DNA of 64,000 bases from Dugong dugon (Eukaryota > Chordata > Mammalia > Sirenia > Dugongidae): assembly GCA_030035585.1 (NCBI GenBank), contig CM057465.1, forward strand, positions 6,609,001 to 6,673,000, given 5' to 3'. The notes below the pieces were generated by a model. That model was not told the origin of the DNA. It saw nothing but the letters and a program-made list of their open reading frames with translations, and ran no database searches. Shown here piece after piece: positions 34,001 to 46,000 of this stretch. The position numbers and the translations under genes were made by a program. Each line of letters opens with the position of its first letter. Position 1 is the first letter of the stretch.

Positions 34001-37000
34001 TTTTCTTCAATAAAATGATAAATAAGCAGAAACTATAAGCACTGGCACCTCCGGAGGCTGCCGTCTGGGAGGCATGACGTCCCCACAGTGTGGGAGGCGT
34101 GAGGTTACCGTGAGCCTGCCTGTGACATGGACACCCTGTGGGTTTGTTCCTCCCACCAAGGGGCAGAGGGCATGAAACAAAGCCCCACCACTGAACCACC
34201 TACAGAACAGGGCACATTGGAAGTGAGGTTCCAGCAAAAAGAAAGGAGAGAATACCAGTATCCGACTGTCTCAGTCTTTTTGAAACTTCAATTCCATTCT
34301 CTTCTAGCTTCCTCTTTGCACAGTCCTGACATGCGTTACCTGAAAGAGGACGAGGACGACTCTGTGTTAAAAGGGTTATCCATCTAGGTGGGTTTTACAC
34401 ACCCTATTCTCCGAGGACCCATTATAATCTGATCCCACTGAAGCACTGGCCAGTCCATCCCGCTGTACACTGCAGACACCATCTGTCCATCTATGAGGCC
34501 TCCTTTCACATGGGGACAGTAGAGAATTGACAAGCTGAGTGCAGCTGTGTTAGAATCCCTAATCTGAATCCATATGCCAACACGTTGTCTCTAGGGTACC
34601 GGTACGTGGGCCAGGCCGGCAGAGGACAGGCTGCACACACAGGCCTCTGCTCCACACCACAGCCCTTCTTAACCCACTGACCCAGCAGGTTGGGAGGCTG
34701 GTGCCAAGGCACCCCATGGAGGGCAGCACCCACGGGACGGCACCCCCCACGGGACGGCAGCACCCACAGACGGCAGCAGGGGCTCCCAACCTCAGTTGGC
34801 TCCAGGGGAGAGCCCAGCAAGGGGAGGGCGCACACTCTGAGCAAGTGTTAAACAGAAAAGCTGTGTGAAAGGTTTACAGTCTTGCAGCTGAACTATCTGA
34901 AGGGGCTGGGTAATTCCGAGTCACTGTGCTTCACACTGAGTGGCATAACGCAGACAGACTCCTGTTCACTTCTGCCTGGTTCCACAACAGGAAGTCATCC
35001 TCAGGAGCCGGCAGGGGCCCAGGCTGGCCCAGCCCTGCTCCCAGCCCTTCACAGTGGCAGCGACCACAGTGGGGGCGTGGCTACTGACCACCTCCGCGGC
35101 TGCTGCTGCGTCTTTTAAGACTAGTTATTTAATGTGAGAAACAGACTTTCATGATTTTACAAGTCGTGACAGAAGATAATAATGGAACGAACGTGCGGGC
35201 AAAAACAAAGACAAGCCTTACCCAGAAATGTGGTGCTGTCCACACGATCCGCATCTGAGACGAGAGAGAAACTGAGCGTGAGCGCGACTCCACCATACCC
35301 TCCCCACCCTGGCAGTGACGTGACGGAGCCCCGCCGCCTGGCTCGAGCCCCAGTACCAGCCACGCATGCTGTGTGCTCCTGCAACGCCCACCTCCTGGAG
35401 TGCCGAGGCCGGATGAGCCTGTGGACATGGCACTGGGCCAGCCTGGCACAGAGTGAGCCCTCCCCATGACCAAGAAAGGCATTCTGAGCCAAAACATACG
35501 TGTCCTTAATGACACGGTCACAGACTGAAAGTCTGAGTGATCTGTGCAGCCCTGGTCAGCCGCCAGGGCCTCGGCAGGGCCAGGAGCCCACGCGGCCGCA
35601 GGCTCCAGAGCCCAAGCTCAGGGTGAAGTTCAGGTGGAACCGGCAAAGTGAGAAGAACCGCTGCCTTCTCTCCACACATGCACGCGGGCTGGACGAGGCC
35701 ACACAGACTGCTGCGGCTGGTGGTCCAGGAGCCAGTCCCAGCTCCAACACACCTGGACACTAACTGTGCAGGTGGCTGGCCTCTGTGAGCTTGTCACACC
35801 GCCTACGCAGCAGCAGTGGAGACGACTAGGGAAGATGAAGTGATGCCGAGGACGTGTGTGGCGCACCACAGCTCAGCAAGCATTAGCTCCCCTCAGCTCC
35901 CCACAGGGGAGCTGACAGCGGCTCTAGTTCGGCTTGTATCAATGGCAACGGAATTCAAGTCAGTCTCTTCTGCTCATTATCAATTCTAAAGAGAACTGGC
36001 TAGTAGCAAAAAAAAAAAAAAAAAGCAAGCTGTTGGATTATCTGTGCAGCCAGCCACCCGTGAGCTTAGCTTCCTCTCGTCACAGTTCACAGCTGGCCGC
36101 ACAGCCAAGCATGGGTGTGGCTAACCCGATTCTACCGCGTGTGTCTGGGGTTCCCATTACAGTTAAATGATAATCAATACAGACTTTCCCCAGTCTGCTG
36201 TCGTCAATGTTTTATGATGCCGAACACAAAGCCATTAACTGCCCTTTTGTCAAAATGACCAAGTTCACGAATTTCAACTGTCTCAATCATTCCTGGCCTG
36301 TGAACTACTCCCCAAAAGAAGGTCCAAAGACAATTACTCTCAAGGTGTGCTGTGTTCAGCAGAACAGGGAAAAGATGTTAGCTGAAAAAGACGCCAAAGT
36401 CCTGATAAAGTCATGCGCTTTTAAACCGTAACTTCCAGAAGGCAGTGGTGGGATGACGGTGAGAACAACCTGCACTTGGCGGCTTTTCTGTATCACAAGT
36501 GACAGAGCTGCTCGGTCACGTCCCTTCCTGGTCAAGGTCATCTGAAGCGTGGCCTAGGACCTGAATGTGCTAAGGGTGTGCAACAAAATGCACAGCTGTG
36601 AATTTCAGAGCTATCTTAAACTTCTAGTCACAGAAGGTGACCATCACCCCATCACCCTGATGCACTGTTGTTAAAGCACACAGAGGCACTTTTTAAAACA
36701 AAGTGGAAGATCGGTGAATTTTATGGTAGGTGAATAATATCTCAGGAAAACATTTACAATGGGCGAGAACCAGAAGGCCCTATCCACCTGTGCCCTGAGA
36801 TGCAGAGAAGAAACCTCGTACCTGGGCTGCACTGTCGGCAGATCTGCATGGTGAGGTCCTGCACGTAGCCTGGAAAACAGTCAAAACAGTCCCCGTAGGA
36901 TACGACTTTAATTCCGTGCAGAAGCATATCCGCTTGATGCTTAAAGAAATGGTCTTCATTCTCCTTGAGCACGACCATGTAGTGTTCTAAGTCCACCTTA

Positions 37001-40000
37001 TTCGGCACAGAGTAAAGGAAGAGAGCCTGGAATATCTGATCACGCAGGGTCTCTCCACAGCCCACAAACAGAAAAGATCTGGTGCGGTACAGGTTCTGCA
37101 GGGCTTCCTGTGAAAAAGCCAAAGAATCCGGGTGCTCACTGAAAGACAGCAAGGCCTGTGCCTAACCATAGAGCTACATATCTGTGCCTTTAATCACAGT
37201 TCTCTGGCCAGACTTCCCAAGAGCCACACAGAGAACAGCTGACACAGCTCTCAGATCAGCTGGGCTGGCCGTCTGCCACTCAGCCAGGACAGGGAGCATC
37301 TTCCCACTGGGGCCAGTTAGCTGGGGCTGGCCTGTGCCCCAAATCAACATCCAGTGTAGACACAGCCATCATCACCGACCCCCACCCACCCTATCTTGTC
37401 AGGGCTATCGCCCACCTCAAATCTAGCATTATGTGAACTGTTTAACTATCAAAACATAAATAATGGCCTTTAGAATGCTTCAGCTCAGAACTGCAGTGCA
37501 AACAACTGGCGGCTGCATCTACCTCAGCGCATCGTGTATGTGTGCTCTGCAGGGGTCAGGCGGGGAGGGTTTGGCAGGGAGGGCGGGGCAGCTGAGGAGA
37601 GGACCAGGGACAGAGACGCAGGGACGTGGCAAAGGGGAAGCACAGACTGAGGGGTCACCAGTGGCAGAGAGGGTGGGGCTGGGCAAACCACAGGGGCTCA
37701 CCAGCACAGGCATCCAAGCCCCTCGGAGAGGCTCAGGCCAGCACAGGGACTCCTACAACCAGCCACCTGCGTGCACCATACAAGACAAGAATCGGCCCAG
37801 TCAGTCACTGCAGGCATGCCTGGCACCAATGTCACCAACGAGTGACAGAGCCCTTGACCCTGAGCTCACAGATGAACCAAGGAATTACTGAGTGCTGTAA
37901 CGGAAGAGCACTGAGAAAGCCTCAGAGAGAGAAGTGTTAAAACTGGGTTTTGAAAGCTAGATAGATGGTAAGCTAGGTACCAGAAGGAGGGGAGAGAGGC
38001 CCGGATGAGCTCAGAGAACAATCACTGAAGGTGTGTGTAAGGACTGACGAGCAGGGAGGAGGGACGGAGTCTGCCCGGAACAGGAGCTTCCCTGCGCCCC
38101 CGCAGGACTGGGGTTAGCTGAGCCTGGGAAGATCAGACCCATGCTCTTAAGGAGGCGGCACTCCTGACCGAGCGCTCACTCACTGCGCATCTCCGGTCAG
38201 CGTGGCAGGCCCTGCAGACACAGCGCGGAGGACAGGAGGCGTGGCCCTGCCCCCAGCAGGAGTGTGGAGAGCAGACAGAGGGCAGGGATGCCCAGACGTG
38301 GGGAACCCTTCAGACCACAGCCAAACGGCTACTGGGCACCACGCATTTCCAAGGTTAAGCAACGAATGCTTATCAGAGTGAGCCGTACCATTACTTCGGG
38401 GTCTTGAGTCACATCTTTATACCCTGAGGGGTCCAGCACCATCCCACAAGGGTCTGTGTATAAGCCATGGATGTGGAGGACGCCGTATCTGATGTGGCCT
38501 CTTGCCCACTGGAGGACCTAGCAGACATGAAGCCAAGAAAAGGGAAAACCCTGCTGTTACTTAAAGCAGACACGAGAGGAAAACGTCTACATTGGGTTCA
38601 TGCTTTTCAAACCTACCTTGGAAAGACTAGATGTTTCCATTTATAATTACAGCTTTAAGACCTAAGAGAAACAACTATTACTAGGGCTAGTTATTCCTGT
38701 TAGAGCGTATCAAAAGACTTCTTTAGAGCGACAGTTAAGCAGAAAATATCTTCAACATCTGAGATTACAGCAAACTGTTAAAAGTAAGAGGATTATCAGG
38801 GACATTCACTTCTAACCCTCACGTTACATTTTAAATACTGCGATTTATGTAGTGGGGGGTTTGAACCCTCCAGCCGCTCCTCGGGAGAAAGATGTGGCAG
38901 TCTGCTTCCGTAAAGATTTACAGCCTTGGACACCCTGTGGGGCAGTTCTCCTCTGTCCTGTAGGGACACCACGAGTCAGAACCGACTCGACGGCAGTGGG
39001 TTTTTGGTTTTATTTACGTATTGTTTTTATAATTAGAAAAAATATATATGGAAAAAAGAATGTATCAAATGGCCAGTGGTATTCATTTCAGTTCAAGATA
39101 CAGAGCAAAGGGCCTCAGGAACATGCGACGGTGGACAGGTAGTTCCATCTCACGGGGGGGCATGCATCGGCACAAGTATTGGCGCGAGACCCCCACCACT
39201 CACCAACACGCACAGCAGACGCTGGCTCGTATCAGCGTTATGCTCAATGTGAGTTTCTCTCCGGAGACACTGTTCCCAACGTCACGCAACCCTAAGCTTG
39301 CTCAGAAAGAGAGACTCTGAAGTGTCACTGATGGCCCCGGACAGGGTGAAACTCCAGCCAGAACTACAGTTTCAAAGTGACTCCTTCCATAAAGTCTGTG
39401 CCCGTGTCCCCAGGCAGCCCTCACTCCCTCTACCATGAAGGTGAGTGCGGGGGATTCTGAGCTGAGGCCTCGGCCCAGCCCTCCTAGTGTGAGGCCCTGA
39501 ACTAGACAACATCTCCACATGCTTCAGCGGACGACCACCTTCCCTCATGGGCTATGCTGGACAGCACAGGGAGCAGTATTACTTACTAACAAACCTTTAC
39601 ACAAATCTACACAGGGAACAAACACTTCATCAAAAAAATACGAACAGTAAAATCAGAGTGTGCTCAACCTTACTCATAAAAAAAATAAAAATTGTAAATT
39701 TTCACCTAACGGATAGTCGAAATGTATTTTGTTGTTTTTTTAAATAACATCTTGTGTTGGCAAGACAGAGGAAATAGGGATCCCCGTACCCAGCTGGTGG
39801 GAAGGTAACTGGTGAATCTTTCTGGAAAACAACTTGGTAATTTATATCAGTCTTTAAAATAGTCACACCCTTTGACCCCGACACTCTTCTAGGAATTTAT
39901 CCTGAAGAAGTAAACAGAGAAACACCAAAGCACGAGGATTTTCACTGTGGCATTATCTGTAATAGTAAAAATATACTAATAATAACACAGGAAGAGCAAC

Positions 40001-43000
40001 AACTGTATGTCAGTCTTACAATTATTTTGCCATTGAAATCATGCTTTTAAAACAGTTCGATGACAGGAAAATACAGTATAATATAAAAGGAAAAATCAGG
40101 GTAAGAATGCTATATATACTGCAATCCCTATTTGTTTTATTAACCAAAAATTAACACCAGTAAGACTGTGAAAGCTTTTGCTTTTCTTATTATTGTTATT
40201 GCCCGTATTTTCTACAATGAATACAGTGAGTAAATGTGGGCAGAAGATCTTGCAGGCCTGCAGGACAGAATGCAAAACAACGACAAAGCCCACTGCTGTG
40301 GAGTTGAATCCGACTCAAGGAGAGCTCACGTGTTACAGAGCAGAACCATGCTCTGTAGGGTTTTCTTGGCTGTAATCTTCACGGAAGCAGACTGCCAGGC
40401 CTTTATTGTGAGGCGCCACTGGGTGGGTTCAAACCACCAACCTTTAGGTTCATAGTTGAGCACAAACTGTTTGTGCCACACGTGGACCAGAAAGAAAGCA
40501 AGAGAAGGTAGTAGGAGCCAGGCAATAAGAAAAGCCTTGAGAGACGAGGGCACCGCTGCCCAGCTCCCAGTGGCCCTAAGGGGACAGGCGTCTGGTTTCA
40601 CTATGGAGGGCTGACAGGTAGTAACCTTCCATCATGACAAAGTCCCTGCTGAAAGAAAGCCAGCCCCTTCTACATCCAAAGCGGCCCACACCTCTCGGCC
40701 CACAGCCCGTGCCCCTAGGCCCGCAGCCTGCACCTTGCTCTTGTCCTTGAGGTCCAGTGACTCCATGGGCCTGTTCTGCTGCTGCCCAAAGATCTCCAGC
40801 AGGTTGTCGTAGTTGGTGGTCAGCACCATGGTGCCGCGCTCCATCAGGCTGAGGATGCACTGCAGCACCAGCGGGTTCTGGATGTGCTGCTCCAGGTTGT
40901 CGAAGATCTCCATGAGGCAGTCCTGGAAGAAGTTGGGCTTGGTGTCACCTGTGCGCTACGGAAAGGTGGAACCGAGTTACAAGGATGTCTTCTTTCAACA
41001 ACTACCGCGCACCTAAGCAGGTGGTGTTCTGGGTGCTAGGGACAACAGCTCCAGAGGAAGGAGACAGAGAATGGGCAAACAGGGATGACAGGCCAGAGAG
41101 GGACCACGGCTGTGGGAAGAGCAAAGCAAAGACAGGGGGCAGGCAGGGCTGGGTGAGGGTGGCGGGGTCAGAGGCACTCAGGGACGGCCTCTGACGGGAG
41201 GCCATCTGAGCAGAGACTGGAGGAAGTGAGGGGCTTCCAGACAGTGTGTTCTAAGCAGAGGCAGGGACCAGCACAAAGGCACTGAAGGGGCAGCCCCTGG
41301 ACCGGGGGCCAGACAGGGAGGGGAAGCAACAGGAAGTGAGGTCAGAGAGGGACCCAGAACCAGATCCTGGGCCTTGAAGGCCAGGGCTCAGGCCCCAACT
41401 TTCCTCGGAGAGCCGCAGCAGTACTGGCTTTCTCGTTCCGGGGGGCACATCAAAGGGTGTGTCTCCATCAGTGCACCCCCAACAGATGAAAGACAGTACT
41501 GAAGAGACCGCTGACTGTCAGTGAGACGGCCCACACACGAAGGCCGGGGGGCCTGGAGCAGCTCCGAGGGAAGAGGAAAGGAACTGGCGACAGACCTCTT
41601 CTGAAGAGTTTTGCTCTGAGGGGCTCAGGGCAGTGGGGGCGGTAACAGAGGAGGACATAGGGGTGGCAGGATCTCACGCACTCCCAGGAAGGCCTGGCCT
41701 CTGCCTGCTCCCGCGGGATGACCAGGGCGCCTGGGACACAGTCCCTGCAATACCCCCACCTAGCCCTCCCCGACCTGCCAGCCATCAGAACCCGCCCCAC
41801 CACTGTGCCCTTTGTCCGTTTATGGCGGTCATCACAGAAGCCAGATTACCACTTGTCCCATGAGGCTCCAGGAACTCCCTTTCCTAACACCCTCCCACCG
41901 CACCCCCCAATTCCAAGCCCTTCCACTTCTCCCAGCGGAGCTCAGAGTCTATCATCAGCAGAATCCCCTACTCCACCCTCTTGTGTGGATACGCACCTTG
42001 TTCCTCATCTGAACCTGGTGCCCGGCTCCCCAAGCCTCCCAGGTGGAGGCTGCTCTCCATGCCCCTTGTGCCCCTGGGCCGGGAGGCACGTGAGTTTCCA
42101 CCTTGCCACTGCTACCGTCAGCCCATCGGCCTCCCTCCCCGACACCCAGCCGTCCTCCCTGCTGCAGAAACAGACTCCCGGGTCTCAGCCCTCGCTCCCT
42201 GGGAACTTCAGCTCTGGCTCACCAGTCACTGCTTTCTCCAGCTGTCCTTCTGTCAGTTGGTAGGTTTCCACGTCCACTTAGACGATCCTTTCTGTGCCAG
42301 GGCCCCCAAAGGCCTCTACTACTCTCCCAGTGAGAGTGCCATCTTAGCCATCCCTGCCTACGGTCACACGTCACACCCCACATCTTATCCTCACCAACAG
42401 CTCTGGTCCAGCCTCCCCATCTCCAATCACTCCCTCCTGTCAGCCCAACTCTTTAGCACCCCAGCTCTCAGGAAAACTTCACCCCGCCAAGACCCATGAG
42501 ACCGTGACCCTACTGCCTTCTCGCTGTCCCTCACTGCCCCGACGTCCATCCTCCCCTCTCCCACTAATCAGTGAGGTTCCATACTCCATCACTCTCTTGG
42601 ATATGCATCCAACTTCCTTGCCCTTCTCTTGCTTTGTTGGAATTCTCTAGCAAAACTCCAACCCTGATCAACCCAACTCTCTACTTATTCCATACCTGTC
42701 CTCAAAACCCCAGCCAATCAACCCAACTCTGCACATACCCACACCTGTCCTCAAAACCCCAGCCAATCAACCCAACTCTGCACATACCCATACCTGTACT
42801 TAAAACTGCTGGCCACACGGGGAGACCACATCATGCTGACTGGCCTCACTGTAGCTCTTTTTACGAAAGTTCTCAAAAAATGCACAACAGCAGGGAGAAT
42901 AGTAGAATGAGGCTCCAAACACTCATCCCCGAGATGAACCCATTTCCCACCAATCTGGGCTCTGTTCACACAAGGGAGCTCATCTCAAACAGGCCCTCTG

Positions 43001-46000
43001 TGCTGCCCGGCGATCCTAAGCAGTTCCTGCACCATTACCTCCCCCTTCTTCTTCTGATGGATTGGCAAGCTCTATTTATAAAGGGCCAAATAGTAAATAG
43101 TTCAGGCTTTGCAGGCCACATGGTCTATTGCAACTACTCAACTCTGCGCAGAAGCACGAAAGCACCACAGACAAAACTGAAATGAATGGGCATGGCTGTG
43201 TTCCAATAAAGCTTTATTTACAAAAACACGCAGCAGGTTGGATTTGCTTGCAGGCCATAGTTTGCCAACTCCTACCCTATGATAATATGTTGTCCCATAT
43301 TAACAGACACTCACATTCGTCATTATCACCCAGCTAAAGTCATTTCCCAGACCCTGGTAAACCTAGGTACTGTTGTCAGCTGCGGTCAAGTCCGGCCCCA
43401 ACTCATGGCAACCCCACGCACAAAAGAATGAAATGTGCCATTCAGTCCTGTGCCATCCCCAACTCTGCACATACCCACACCTGTCCTTTGCCATCCCCAG
43501 AGTTGGCTGCGGGTCAACCACTGTGATCCACGGGGTTTTCACCAGCTGATTTTCAGAAGCAGATCGCCAGGCCTTTCTTCCTAGTCCATCTTAGACTGGA
43601 AGCTCTGCTGAAACCCATTCAGCATCACAGCAACACACAGGCCTCCGCTGACGGACGGGTGGTGGCTGCACACGCGGTGCACCGGCCAGATACTGAAGCC
43701 GGGCCTACCACTGAGCCACACAGCCACGTGTAAAACTCCAGCCAGCGAGACGGAAACCGAAGTGGCACATGTGACTTCTGTGTCAGGCCCTTGGAGGTCA
43801 CTTCCTCTTCCCCTCACTGGCCGGAGCATGCCTGTCACGGCAGGAGCTGGAATGGCCATCTTAGAGCCCGAGAGGGACACGGCGAGTTGAAGGAGCAGAG
43901 GACAGAACAGGAGCCTGGGCCCTGACACTGTGAGCCCCGTGCTCTACTGGGACGGCCCGCCCACACCTGTACGTGAGATTAGCAGGAACGGCCGAGCCAC
44001 TGGAGTTTGGGTCTTCAGTACAAGCATGAGCAATGAGAAGAAACCTGCCACGGCCTCCAGCAGGCTGTCCAGCTTCCCAGCACTGCGGCCTACACGTGGG
44101 GCTAACCTTCACCGTCCCTGCTCCCAAGGAGGACACGCCCTCACCTGTCACCGCGCCTGCTCCCACGGAGGACACGCCCTCACCTGTCACCGCGCCTGCT
44201 CCCACGGAGGACACGCCCTCACCTGTCACCGCACCTGCTCCCATGGAGGACACGCCCTCACCTGTCACCGCGCCTGCTCCACGGAGGACCGAGCCATGCA
44301 CCTAAGGCCGAGCCCCCCCATGCAGCGGATCCCACCTACCCGTGGGCACCACTCCAGCGCTGTCTCCTGCATCACCAGTGACCTTTCCCCTCTCCTAGAC
44401 CACTCCCACCAGCAGAAGGAAACGCTATTTCCCCCATCTTTAAACGTTTTCTGAGAACAACTGGTCATCTGCAGAGAAGTGGTGACCTGCTTAGACCAAG
44501 ACACACCTAAGGGTCCGTCCTCCACGCAATGAGTAGAAAACCACCAAGTTCACAGCCAATGGCGTGCAACGACGGCCCCGGACCATCTCGCCTGCCCAGG
44601 CTCCAGGCAGCCCCACACGGCACCCGACATCATCTCTGTTTCAGAAGAGGGCGTTGACAGATGGAAGGTTTTGGGCTCCTCAGCCTGCCGCTGCCGAGAA
44701 GTGAACACAGGATAGGCCCGCAGAAAATTAATATCAAATTCAGATTCCCCAGTGTGGCACGGAACCAGTCAGCCCCAGTGGAACTCGTAGGACTTGTCAA
44801 AAAGACTCACTGGTGACATCTTGCGGATGAGGTCGTGGGCAACGACCAGCAGGTCTCGATCCTTTGTCATCTTCCTCCGGAACTCGGCGATGTCCCCGGG
44901 GTGCAGCACCTCCAGTTGCTCCGCGGCCTCAATGACAGCCTCGATGCAGCCTCGCCACGAGCACAGCGCTGGGATCCCTGGGGCCACGGCCGCACTGACG
45001 CCTGTCCCGATCACCAGGAGCAGCTCCCGGGGCTGTTTCCGGATGAGGCTCTTCAAAAACTTTCTACTCACAAACAGCGGGGAGAGAACGAACGTCAACA
45101 TGGAAATACTGTGACCGCAAAGAAAAGCAACGCATTTGGGAATGCCGGTGAAGTGCCAGGTCAAATATGGCCTGCAGCACACACCAGCTTTCCCTACTCT
45201 ACACCACCCAGGAGACAGGCTGGGCATTCGCCTTTACATACTCACTCTACACGGCCTAGCCTCATTTCAAACAAGCCCTGGGGGCGGCACAGTGCTTAGG
45301 CAACTCAGCTGCTAACAGAAAGGTTGGTGGTTCAAGCCCACCAGCCGCTCCATGGGAGAAAGAAGTGGCAGTCTGATTCTGTAAGATGATAGCCTTGGAA
45401 ACCCTATAGGGCTCCTATAAGTCAAAATTGACTTGGCAACAGGTTAGCCTCATTTCATCAAGGATTTGGGGGTCAGCTGTGTCTTACTCATCTTGAATCT
45501 CCCAGATTGTTAAGCACACATTTAAGTGACACATAGTTATGAATAAAAAGCTCAGCACTTCTCACTTCTTTGGAGCTGCACAGAGACTGAAAATACAAAC
45601 TATGATAACAAATGATCCTGCCTGCAGTGACAGATACGAGGTTCCTGGCACCCACTTACCTCAGCCCATTCTAAAGGAGCACCTTCTTCTCCTGCTCCTC
45701 CCTCACACCCACAGCCTGCAGTCCATTACAGCCGAGGATTCTTTCCTGCTCAGGGGGACACCCGAGTCCTAGACATGGCCTCTCAAGCTACTTGTTGTTT
45801 GGTTTGGAGGCCAGGCAATGGGCCACCAGGGTAGAAAACTGCCTTCTGGAACGTTTCTTTTGTTGAAGCAAAAGGCGGTAAACAGTCCTTACGACTCCCT
45901 CCAGACCCATGCGGTCCAGGGAGTCCAGGACAACGTACATGCTAAGTATCACGTAAGCAGACCCGTGAGATGCTGTATGAAGCCATTACGCCTGCTTGAA

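Noticed and set aside
41718-42263. 181-codon Pro/Ser-rich + strand open frame
   Set aside because: C-rich intronic DNA of FAM118A with no recognisable protein features or splice context.
42571-43185. 204-codon + strand open frame
   Set aside because: It runs through the 49-bp minisatellite and into the MER5A element, so it is a chance frame in repeats.
44033-44305. Repeat-bearing 90-codon open frame resembling a mucin repeat
   Set aside because: Open only because the minisatellite unit is 39 bp. It lies in a FAM118A intron and lacks splice signals tying it to an exon.
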